Of a stretch of DNA of 64,000 nucleotides, positions 33,378-43,150 are shown piece by piece. This DNA is from Collybia mongolica (lineage: Eukaryota; Basidiomycota; Agaricomycetes; Agaricales; Clitocybaceae). How positions within the stretch are numbered: position 1 is the first letter of the stretch; each line of letters begins with the position of its first letter. The position numbers and the translations under genes are program-made. The stretch covers positions 2,976,001-3,040,000 of the forward strand of contig JAAXNY010000004.1 in the NCBI GenBank assembly GCA_013420905.1, read 5' to 3'. The notes beneath the pieces were generated by a model that did no database searches, was not told the DNA's origin, and saw nothing but the letters and a program-made list of their open reading frames with translations.

Positions 33378-33938
33378 CAGGCCCCTGGAAGCTCCCCTAT
33401 ATGTTGGGAAATTTTTTGCAGATTTGAGACTCCCAAAATGATGATTTTCCCAGCCCAGAATAGTTCATCTGAGGTGATTTTGGCAAAATCTTCAGCCCAT
33501 ATACAGCAGATTTCAGACCTTCCTTAGAGTTTTTTTTTTCAAGAAACAGGTCACCAAGCTGTTTAATCCAATTCAATTTGAGAAGAGCCAGAGACCACAA
33601 TCCTCAAAGAAGCATGAAAAAAAAACATCTTCTGCCTTCTGTCAGTCTAACATAAAATAAGCCCCAGGTCTGAAAGGTTTTACCAAGAATCCAGATTCCA
33701 GGAGGTAGAATGATATCCAAACCTCTCAATTGCAAATCTACTTGATGTAATACCCCAATATAAAACATTTGCTGTATAGATGGTCTTTCTTGCCTAAAAT
33801 ACCTTAAAAAAGAAAATTCTCATGTTTTTTTTCATATGTTTTATGTTTCATGACATAAACCCCAGCCCATATAGTGGATTTGAGGCCCATTCTGGTGAAA
33901 TCTTTTTCCAAACATATAGGGGAGCTTCTGGGGGCCTG
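33378..33938. mobile_element. Non-autonomous DNA transposon (TIR element, 561 bp)
   Basis: The left end CAGGCCCCTGGAAGCTCCCC and the right end, read in complement as CAGGCCCCCAGAAGCTCCCC, continue in parallel (TATATGTTGGG versus TATATGTTTGG) for about 35-40 bp, giving terminal inverted repeats. The flanks TATTTT (33372-33377) and TACTTT (33939-33944) may be a mutated 6-bp target duplication. The interior has no transposase. CAG-starting ends occur in hAT and CMC-type elements, so the superfamily is left open. Confidence 0.8.
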
Positions 33939-33989
33939 TACTTTCAGATTCCTCTACTTTAGGAATTGTTACACAATCAGAGAAACCAG

Positions 33990-34105
33990 CTCTCTATTGC
34001 AATAGGCTGGTTCTACAAATATAAAGGGAAAAGTTAATTGAAAATAAACATAAGAACTTGTATCTGAAGAACTTGTATCTGCTAGTAATGACCCCCTACC
34101 TCAAG
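33990..34105 (+). repeat. Dispersed repeat, copy 2
   Basis: Matches 9868-9972 in the same orientation. It carries an extra tandem copy of AGAACTTGTATCTG (34052-34082). Confidence 0.65.
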
Positions 34106-35716
34106 TGTAGGAAGTCAGTAAGGAGGAATGGCACTTGCTTGAAGGGGACAGGGGGTAGGCCACAAGAGTAAGGTTATGCCAAGGTATACTCAAGGCACAC
34201 TGTGACACATGACTAGCATGTGATGAGGCAATAGAGACCTGTGTGGTTAGAGTGGAGTGTACTATCTGTCAGCAATGCAGTAATAACAGTCACTGCAGAA
34301 TGTCAGAGAGTAGAAGAGTAGAGATAACACAAGAGATAGAGAATTGAGAAGACCTGTCTGTATTGCAGAGAATAGATGAGATCAAGACTACAGAACAAGT
34401 AGCTAGAGGTGCAGTATATATACAACTACCTAAGGGGGACCAGAGTAGAATAAATATGGAGAGAGGTAAACCAAACATAACCAGGGTAGTGTACAGCATC
34501 AATCAAATGATGAAATGGAACAATGGGAATGATGGGAGAATTGTAACTACTGGGGATAGATGAATTAACAGCCAATCCCCCTAGATAAGAGATAAGATAA
34601 GATCAAAAAGATGGAGATCAGATGGGAATATAATTTTCATGACACTATCACTTCCTTTACATTCGTCAAGTGCTATCAGTAGTGGAATCCAAAACAAAAG
34701 GGTCTTCTTGGCTGATCAATGAAATAAAAAAAACTTAGGCAAAGGTAAAAAAAAAAGTAAGAGCCAGAGGAGTTTCTAAACCCTGCACTAGAGCTGTTTC
34801 ACAACCACACAGAATTTAGGATCATTTCAATTCTCACATTCTGAATGGCTGGAGCAAGTGGATTGGCTAATAGGAATGCTTGAATATCACTCTACAAAAT
34901 TTGTTCAGTTGTGAAGAAGCTCTACTGGGAGCAAAATATGTTTGGCAAGTGAGACAAAGTGCTAGCCACTCTGTCACAAGCACAGCACAAAACTGAAAAT
35001 TACCTGTCAAGGATAATTTTGAAGTTATTTAGATATTCCCACATATCTCTCTCATTTCTCATTGTTTATATTTCACCACAAGGACAACTCTGGAAAATTT
35101 TGAATCTTCCAGCATCTTATGCAAAGCAAAATTCCCCAAAGCCCATGGCTGAAGACAGCACATCGGACTTAGGGAATCTGAGCAACTTCATTCTCCAGAG
35201 ACAAGCTCCTGTGCTCGTTCGTGACTCCTCCTCCAACCACCACCATTACCTTGAGCTCTTGCCTAATGACAACATCCTGTGCCATCCTGCCCCCACCCCC
35301 ACCCCCAGGCACATTCCCAATAACATTAATGCTGTAAGCATTCATCATTGACTTCCATGTTGTGTGGCAAGATCATTACCTCATCAGATCAATCTAAATT
35401 GAAATGTCTGGAGCCCTGGTTATTAGAGCTTCTGGCCCTTGTATGCCTCAAATGGGCACTAGCGCCCTTGAATTGAGCACAGTGGGTTAGCCTCTGTAAG
35501 TAATGGCTTATTTCAGATCCACAAACAGCTGATTTACAAGCTTTTTTTTCTAGCTGGTGATGAGTTGTAGGCATTAATATGGCATGCTGTTCATGATCAC
35601 GGCCACAGCCCCAAATTTCAATGTGTTAGTTCTATTTATTCACTATCATTACACATATACTTACTTTGTTTGATTTTATTCAACTAATTCAGAAGCTCTA
35701 AGTTATCACCCCCCGC
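34106..35716. other. Unassigned sequence left of the full-length gypsy element
   Basis: A 130-codon plus frame at 34959-35351 contains a plausible acceptor (TTTCACCACAAG) followed by GQLWKILNLPASYAKQN and a Pro/His-rich end, but I recognise no family. The purine-rich stretch 34290-34600 resembles non-coding LTR-like DNA of another family without defined ends. The last bases before the LTR are CACCCCCCGC. Confidence 0.4.
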
Positions 35717-36945
35717 TGATAGGGCCCAAAATTGTTTGCACTTATAAAGTCAACAAGTAAGGCTATGAGTATCATTTCTAATAACCAAGTAAACGGTAAT
35801 AAAGGATTAGAGTTGAGCTCTGAGACAGCTAATCAGAGTGAACTAGTCTAATGGATAATACACTATTAGTACAGAGGACTATGAGTACAGCCTATTATTA
35901 GTCCTATTCACCATGCCCAGTTACAACCTTGGTATCTTAATTCATAAGTAACTGTTGTAGTATGATATCATTAGTCTGGGGATCATCATTAATAGGAGAA
36001 GTAATTGCAAATTCGGGACTTGCACAACCCAATCCTAGTCAGGGGCACTTGGTCTTAACTACCAGAAGAAACAGGACACCGTAAATAACAACTGGGATGA
36101 TCAGGAGAAGTAAAAGACAGTGCCGTGCTGTTTTAAATAACCAAGTGCGCAGTCAGGACTTGATAAGAGTTTAGCCAGCTCTTTCAATATTGGATAAGTA
36201 ACAAGTAACAACATAATTGGCACGCATGGTGTGCGTGCCAAGTTGTAGAGGACAAGTCAGCATTAAATACAGATCCTTGGTGCGGGGGAGCACTGTTCCA
36301 TATAAAATTTACAATTCCTTATGATATTTAGTTTGTACACTATAAATAGACGTAGATAAGTAGCGCAAAGATAAGGAATCTTGCCCCCACTTCGCGCTAC
36401 TATAGGGTATACAAATCATATTTGTTGAAACACTATTGCATGCATGAATTAAGGATTGGATTGCTTCAAGTTGTCTTGATTGGAATTGTTTTGAAGCATT
36501 TGATTGAAGAGATCACAGAATTGAAGAGTCCAGTTCATTTGGAACTTAGTACCCACATTGTCCATTGGAATTACTAGGCACTTGGCCTTTAGTGCACTTG
36601 GCACTGTTTGTTTGATAAGTCACTTGGACTTATAGATCCGCTTGGGATCATTAATAATTGAACATACACTTGGTACTCAGTCTATTGGATCGAAAGATAT
36701 TATAGATATACCTAGCAAGCCTTAAACTTGTGTTAAGGCTTTGTCCAAATCAAACCCGCCAAGAGATCATTGGAAAGGGCCTTGATTAGTACTATTCAAA
36801 GCTTAGTGCTTCCAAGCACTTGAACCCAAACTCAAAACAGGCAATTCCTACCATTGGTGTGTTGATTATCAGATTTGGTGTGTGCATGTGTAAGAGATTA
36901 CATTACATAGCATCAGCACACTTATAGCCCAGGAGCCCCCTTTCA
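35717..36945 (+). repeat. 5' LTR of full-length element (LTR c)
   Basis: TGATAGGGCCC to CCCCCTTTCA, 1229 bp. It contains TATAAATA (36341-36348), the hairpin 36359-36401, and a run of CACTTGG words between about 36585 and 36680. It drives the sense genomic RNA. Confidence 0.95.
36341..36348 (+). promoter_or_regulatory. LTR TATA box
   Basis: TATAAATA, conserved in LTRs a, b and c; the 3' LTR (d) reads CTCTAAATA at the same place and is probably weakened. Transcription would start about 25-30 bp downstream, within or just after the conserved hairpin start. Confidence 0.6.
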
Positions 36946-36947
36946 TC

Positions 36948-36972
36948 TGGAGCCCACTGCGAGGGTTCAGAG
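36948..36972 (+). promoter_or_regulatory. tRNA primer binding site
   Basis: TGGAGCCCACTGCGAGGG begins two bases after the LTR. Read in complement, it gives CCA, a discriminator, a 7-nt acceptor strand (AGTGGGC), a 5-nt T-stem strand (CTCGC) and a T-loop-like stretch, so the match extends beyond the usual 18 nt. Confidence 0.75.
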
Positions 36973-37102
36973 TTTTGAATAGTCTAAAAAGAGCATCTTT
37001 CATTGAAAAATTTATACCAAGATGAGTAACATCATCTACAAATTGAAGTAGAGTGGAGAAAGTTTAGTCAATCTGTCTCAAGAGCCATGTGCACAAGCCA
37101 GC

Positions 37103-38446
37103 TTGTCAAACAGACTAACTAATCAGCCACTTACAAGACAAGTAGCTACCAAGACACGCAAGACAAAAAATTCGCAAAACACTGGAGTAACAGAGCTGTT
37201 ACCACCTCCTAGACATGCGCGCACACAAGGATCTTCACAACCAGCCTTTGGATCTTCAGGACCAAGGCAAGTATTTAGAACTCCAGAGCCTTTAGGAAAC
37301 ATATTGATTACTAGTAGACCAGTAGCATGCAGAAGATTGTCTGTAGTAAACCCAGTAGTAAACCTGAACTTGTTAGCTACTCAGAACCATTCAGTAATCA
37401 TGATTGAACCCCCTTGTAAATATATGCCCCAACCAGGCATCCATGATGCACCAGTATTCAAAGGAAAGGAGCCCACAGGCTTAATCCAGTTTCTGGAGTG
37501 CATGGAAGTCCTATGGAAGGAGTGTAACAGTACAAATGATGAAGAAAAGAAGTTAATGTTAGGAAAGTATGCAGACCTACAATTGGAGAATGAGTGGAGA
37601 GCATTAGACCACTATAAAACAGGCACTTGGATGGATTTCAAAACGGAGTTGATCTCTAGTTATCCGGAAGCACTCGATCAAGTAGAGGGATCAGTAGCCA
37701 AGTTAGAAGCAGTGTGTTGCACCAGCCCACGTATTGGAGTAACTGATGAGGCCACACTGAAAAAGCTAAAACATGAATTCAAAGCAGAATCTATTAAGCT
37801 CTTGGGAGTCAGGCCACCTATTATCTCTAACCAAGAATTAGTTACCAAGTTCTTGGGATGTCTAGACAAAGTCTTCAGATCCCAAGTACAAGGAAGGCTA
37901 ACTCTGCTAGGGAATAATCAGTCTAATGCCACACAGACAGGACAGGCCGTTGCTACAAACAACCCAGCAAATCCTAATACTATTGCCAAAGCCACTGTGC
38001 TTGCACAATGAAAAGGAGATCAGTATGACTTGGAGGAAGTAATAGCAACTGCAATCAGCATTTCTGAAGGCGTAGCCAACATGAATATTCCAGACACAAA
38101 TAGATCTTTTATAACATCTGTAACAGCAGCAGCAGTGCCCAAGATCAAAGTAGAGATGGACGAAATAAAACAACAAATAGTTAATTTGTTAGACCATCTC
38201 CAAGTAAATGAGAAGAATAAAAGGAGTGGATTCAAGGATGTAATGAAAGTGCTTCAACAAGCAACTGTTCAGAACCATGCCATGAATAGCATGCCCAGCA
38301 GCATCAGGATCAGAATCAGTACAGAAAGCCTAAAGAAGGACAACCATAAAGACCAAATGCATATAAATGTCACTACTGTTTTACACCCGGACACTTCATC
38401 ATGGCCTGTCCCAAGAAACAGAAACATTTTGAAGAAGGGAAAATAA
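37103..38446 (+). pseudogene. Gag capsid-like block (full-length copy)
   Basis: Reads 37103-38011, meets a TGA (38009-38011), and continues in the same frame to 38446. At the stop the left copy has CGA, so the lesion is a C-to-T change at a CpG. Capsid-like helices (MLGKYADLQLENEWRALDHY) and a coiled, Gln-containing segment (MDEIKQQIVNLLDHLQVNEK) are present. The C-terminal 30 residues overlap the knuckle block in another frame. No start closer to the PBS is usable because ATG 37022 meets TAG after nine codons in both copies. Confidence 0.8.
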
Positions 38447-38913
38447 AGACCAACGCAAATGGAGGAGTATGCTTACCAGACAGATTGTATATTCCCAGAG
38501 AACCAGAAATGGTATCATTAAAAGATAAAGTGGAACACTTCCATTCAAAGAAGGTAGCGGCCCTTTATTACGGAGATGTCACAGAAGGACCCGCTCCAGG
38601 AGTATTGTCAGTTATGCATCAGTCACATAATGCAGTAGACAGTAATAACAACATTGGAACCTTGAAAGCCATAATGGCACAAATGGCCCAATTTCAAGTG
38701 CAACAAATGTTAGGACAACAGAGCGCACAAACTGCGTTGCCAGTACCACCTCAGATGCAGAAACAAGATTATATAAACAATAACTATAATACTACTGCAA
38801 AGAGCACACCTAATCCTGACATAGTAGCCTTACAAGCACAAATGAGTACTTTATTAGGGCAGGTGGCAGAGCTCAATAACCAAAACAAGGTTATAGAGTT
38901 GGGTTTCAATTAG
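38354..38913 (+). CDS. Gag zinc-knuckle block (full-length copy)
   Basis: After the TAA just before it, reading gives RPNAYKCHYCFTPGHFIMAC, a canonical CCHC knuckle, then KKQKHFEEGK and a Gln-rich tail (QMAQFQVQQMLGQQ), ending at TAG 38911-38913. The frame is -1 relative to the capsid block. Upstream in this frame a Gln-rich stretch (HAQQHQDQNQYRKPKEGQP) looks like genuine Gag sequence, so the frame change lies near 38290. Confidence 0.75.
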
Positions 38914-38918
38914 GTCCA

Positions 38919-40129
38919 ATGAAGGAGGCTAAGGAACATGCTAGACCTACAACTAGGTTGTGTTCCAAGAGACAGCCTGAGGACCTGAGTAAAAATAGAA
39001 ATAGTCGTCAAGAAAGTATAAGTAACAATCCAGAAAGTAGTCAGAGTAGTAGCAAGGAGGAGCCAGTAGCACCACCTCCTAGGAAAAAGAAAGTGAAAAT
39101 CATTGAACCATCAGCAAAGTCATCCATATAAAAAGAATTGCCCTACATTGATGTGCCCGCGGTACCCTACATACCCCAGAGAATGGAAAGCAACCCTGAA
39201 CCAGTTGATCCGCTACCTATTTTAATACCAAGCGTGGTCCGACTTATGAAATTAAGTCCCCAATAGAAGTAAAAATAAAAAGTGGCAATATAATTGTCAA
39301 AGTGTTAGACAACCCTATCACATTGACTACAGGAGAGTTAATGGGCTTGTCAAAAACCATTAGAGACAGAATAAAGAGTATTGTAACTGCCAGACGTAAA
39401 TCCCTCACCCAAAGGGATGCTAACTTGCAAATAAATGAAACAGATGAGGAAGATGCCTTACCCTTTGGGAGGGACTGGGAACTTGATGATAACTACCTAC
39501 GGCATGATGCACTACCAGTAGAGTCAATCTCATTCCAGTCTTTCTTCATCTTGGAGTATGACTGTGGCGGAATACCTAAGGGATCTATAATATGTGGAGA
39601 CCCAGTCCTACAATATTCAGAGTCTTTACCAGCTAGGGAAGAACCCAAGCAGTTGTATGTAGCAAAAGAGTTGGCATCTTTGCGCACAGTATATCCAGTA
39701 ATAAATGGGGTAGGAACGGAGGAATCTTTATTAGATGGGGGATCCCAAATAGTATCAATGGCTAAGCAAACGGCTTTAGACTTGGACATTTCATGGGATC
39801 CAGATGTTGTTATACACATGCAGAGTGCTAATAAACAAGTAGAGAAAACAGCGGGACTAGCATGCAATGTCCCTTTCTTGTTTAATGACATGGCCATTTA
39901 CCTCCAAGTACATATCATAAATTCACCCACATACAAAGTATTACTAGGGAGACCATTTGATATGCTCACAGAAAGTCAGATCAAAAATGCTAGAGATGGG
40001 GGACAAGTAGTCACTATCACAGACCCTAACAGGGGATGAAGGTGTACTATCCCTACCCATGCAAAAGGATCACCACCTAAGCTTTTGACAAGGCAACCGG
40101 AACAGGATTTTTGGCCTTCGATGAATTAA
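38919..40129 (+). pseudogene. Protease block (full-length copy)
   Basis: Homologous to 739-1950. It is damaged by TAA at 39129 (CAA in the left copy), a 1-base deletion near 39208 and TGA at 40037 (CGA in the left copy). The retropepsin-like LLDGGSQIVSM and LLGRPFD motifs remain in the 39302-40039 open stretch. The frame is -1 relative to the knuckle block. Confidence 0.8.
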
Positions 40130-40193
40130 TCCAAAGTGATCAAGGAGAGCTAGCCATAGAAATTGCTGAAGATGAGAACAGAAACTTTATTAC

Positions 40194-41108
40194 TTGGGTG
40201 GAGTGGGCCAACACACTGTGTGGCAGGTACTCATTCTTTATTTCTTTTTTCTATTTTTTTATAGGAGAAATAAGTCCATTCCACATTCAGGAAGTTGTAA
40301 CTGACTAAAAACAATGTAGGTGATAGTTTATAGAGGTCATGTGACCATGTGAAAATGTTACCAAGTAAACAAGCAATGCCTGTGCACAAAACCCAATGCC
40401 ATAGCTTGCCTGGTTATGGAGAAAACACAAAAACCATCAGAACTAACTTTTTTCCAGGATTATGGACACTAAATGAGCATTCAGATTGTTGTCATGTATT
40501 TGATATGCTTATGTGATGGAATAGATCATGTGACATATGTCAATAAATAGAGAATTCAATCCTCTTTGTATTTCAGGTAAATATAGTAGTAGTTGTTGAT
40601 TTTTCCAATGTTTAGGATAATTTCCCACAAGGGTCATGTTTAGTAAGGGTCATTGTTGTTATAAGATGTTTGTTCACCCCTGACATAACACACAGACCTT
40701 CAAAACTAGCTGAATCTGGACATTTCTAATATTTCGCTTAAAATAGACTGTGGGAAAAATGTGCTCAACAAGGAAATTGTAGAGCCATGTTTGTACATTC
40801 CAAACATATAAAAACAAAGTTAATGGCTTTACTGGTTATGGAGAAAAACACAAAATAAATTTTGAAACACAATACTTTGAAATATTAGATATGCATAATT
40901 TTGATGGCATCATCAAAAGCATTATGTAAGCATCCCAAATACATGCAAATTATGTCACAATACTTTGTATTTGTGGAGAAATGCTGTAAAAAGCCATAAG
41001 AGAAGAAAAATCCCATTATGGAAATATTTTCCCGCAGTGTTGAAATATGAATCAATGAATGAATGAATCACCTTTCTGCCCGAAAACTGGGTTGATAAAG
41101 AACTTGTA
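40194..41108. mobile_element. ~0.9-kb insertion inside pol, absent from left copy
   Basis: The left copy reads continuously across AACTTTATTATAACGGG; here the same sequence is split between AACTTTATTA (40192) and AATGGGTTATAG (41110). The insert is AT-rich with no transposase. It contains partly repeated phrases (GGTTATGGAGAAAA at about 40415 and 40836) and ends in short inverted TATTAC/GTAATA. It destroys the coding link between protease and RT. Class unknown; possibly a MITE with a TA target. Confidence 0.75.
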
Positions 41109-41112
41109 ATAA

Positions 41113-42543
41113 ATGGGTTATAGACACCCTACTGATAAGCAGAATTTTGGTCACAAAGAACTTAGAGATGTCTTTTTGTCTAGAAGTGATGTAAACATGA
41201 ATAGTACAGTACCTGAACACAAATTACTAGCCATGTACTTGGCTTCAGTAGATAAGCACAATGGACCAGTAATAAACTACAAGCAGAACAGAAGGGACCA
41301 GACAAGTACACCCACTAGACCTATGACATATGCTCAAGAACAGCCCATGCTCAATAAAGCTTTAAGTAAATTAAAGCAGTGGCAAATTAGCACTAACAAG
41401 CACGGTCTTGGAACAGTAACAGGTAATAAGTGTAATATTGAGTCCATGGATCAGCTAGTAGGAAAGAAGTATAAACCAGTACACTTGAAAATAAAACCAA
41501 CACTGGTGGATCTGCCGGATAAATTTAGAATTATCAGAGATATAAAGGGTGACCCTTTAGTGGCTCTACCAGTTCTAACACCTAACCCACCTCCATTTAA
41601 ACCAACTGGAAGGTATACTGAGGAAAGGCATGCAGACTTCCAAAGAGTACATGAAGAAGAGAACTTCTTAAAACCTAAAGAGATGGATATAATCCATGAC
41701 TTTATGTGTAAACATAACAATGGTTTTGCGTGGCATGATAGTGAGCGTGGTAGCTTTAAGAAGGAATATTTTTCTCCTGTTGAAATACCAGTAGTCCCAC
41801 ATACACCGTGGACAGAAAGGAATATTAGAATCCCACCAGGAATTTATGAAGATGTTTGTAAAATCATTAAAACTAAAATTGATGCAGGGGTCTACAAAAG
41901 GTCCAATTCATCATATAGGTCTAGATGGTTTACCATATTAAAGAAAGGTCCAGGAAAGAAACTTAGAATTGTACATAGTCTAGAGCCGCTAAATGCAGTT
42001 ACAATAGCACACTTGGGTTTACCACCTGCTACCGAAGAACTAGCGGAGCATTTTGCAGGGTGCGCTTGTGGCAGAATGATGGATCTGTATGTAGGATATA
42101 ATGAAAGGCCTTTAGCAGAAACATCACACGATCTAACAACATTCCAAACACTGTTTGGTGCACTAAGACTAGTAACACTCCTTATGGAATGGACGAATTC
42201 TGTTCCAATATTTCATGATGATGTTACATACATTCTACAAGATGAGGTACCACATGTCATGATACCCTACATTGATGATGTACCCATGCGTGGTCCAGCA
42301 ATGGACTATGAACTACCAGATGGAACAGAAGAAGAGCTACCTGGTGCTCCAGGTGTTAGACACTTCTTCTGGGAACATATGCAAAATGTAAATTGTGTCA
42401 TACAAAGAATGAAGTATTCTGGGGGAACCTTTTCAGGATATAAGTCTACATTATGTGCAAGTGAAATCCTAGTAGTAGGACATAGATGTACCTATGAAGG
42501 ACAAAAACCTACTACTGATAGGATTGGTGTAGTTGAAAGATGA
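41113..42543 (+). pseudogene. Reverse transcriptase (full-length copy)
   Basis: The 476-codon block has the gypsy RT series: KLRIVHSLEPLNAVT, DLYVGYNERPLAE (catalytic Asp), FQTLFGALRLVTLLMEWTNS, then HDDVTYILQ and IPYIDDVP (the Y-I-D-D catalytic pair), and GGTFSGYKSTL. It copies element RNA into cDNA. The block stops at TGA 42541-42543, where the related reading continues into GPCKDVSEVRAYMGTIG, so a Trp or Arg codon was lost. The upstream link to protease is broken by the insertion. The active site itself is intact. Confidence 0.88.
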
Positions 42544-43150
42544 GGACCATGCAAAGATGTCAGTGAGGTACGTGCTTACATGGGAACTATTGGTGTATGC
42601 AGGAATTTCATTAAAGACTTTGCCCATATAGGCCAACCTATTCAAAAGTTAACTAGAAGTAGTGAACCTTGGATATGGGGGCCAGAGCAAGGTGAAGCGC
42701 AACAGCTATTATTAGATGCACTTAAAAATAGCCCTGCACTCCATCCAATTAATCACACCTGGAATACACCTGTGGTATTGTCAGTAGATACGTCATGGAA
42801 AGCCATAGGCTACTATATCTATCAGGAAGACCCTGATATACCTGGGAGAAAGCACTATGCTAGATTTGACTTGATAACTCTGAATGAGCGCAAAGCGCGC
42901 TTCTCACAACCCAAATGAGAATTATTTGGATTAATGAGAGTTCTAATGGCATGTTATTATTGGTTTATTGGAGTACAGAATTTGGTAGTAGAAGCAGATG
43001 CAAAGTACATTAAAGGGATGTTATCAAACCCAAGTCTAGGACCTAATGCAACGGTAAATAGATGGATTGATAGGATACTTATGTTCCACTTTACTTTGGT
43101 TCATAAAGCTGGTAAAGGCTTTGGCCCAGACGGTCTGTCAAGACAAGATG
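42544..43150 (+). pseudogene. RNase H domain (full-length copy)
   Basis: Continues from RT after the TGA at 42541. LSVDTSWKAIGYYIYQ holds the first catalytic Asp, LNERKARFSQPK the Glu region, a second TGA at 42916 interrupts, and VEADAKYIKGML holds the next Asp. It ends in GKGFGPDGLSR, the conserved RH-integrase junction. It would degrade RNA in the RNA-DNA hybrid. At least two nonsense codons separate it from functional translation. Confidence 0.82.

Noticed and set aside
40194..41108. Intron within pol
   Set aside because: Too long for these introns, no GT-AG borders at the junctions, and absent from the other copy.
38009..42918. TGA read as an amino acid (alternative code)
   Set aside because: The left copy has CGA at two of these sites, and intact host genes to the right use TGA as terminal stop.
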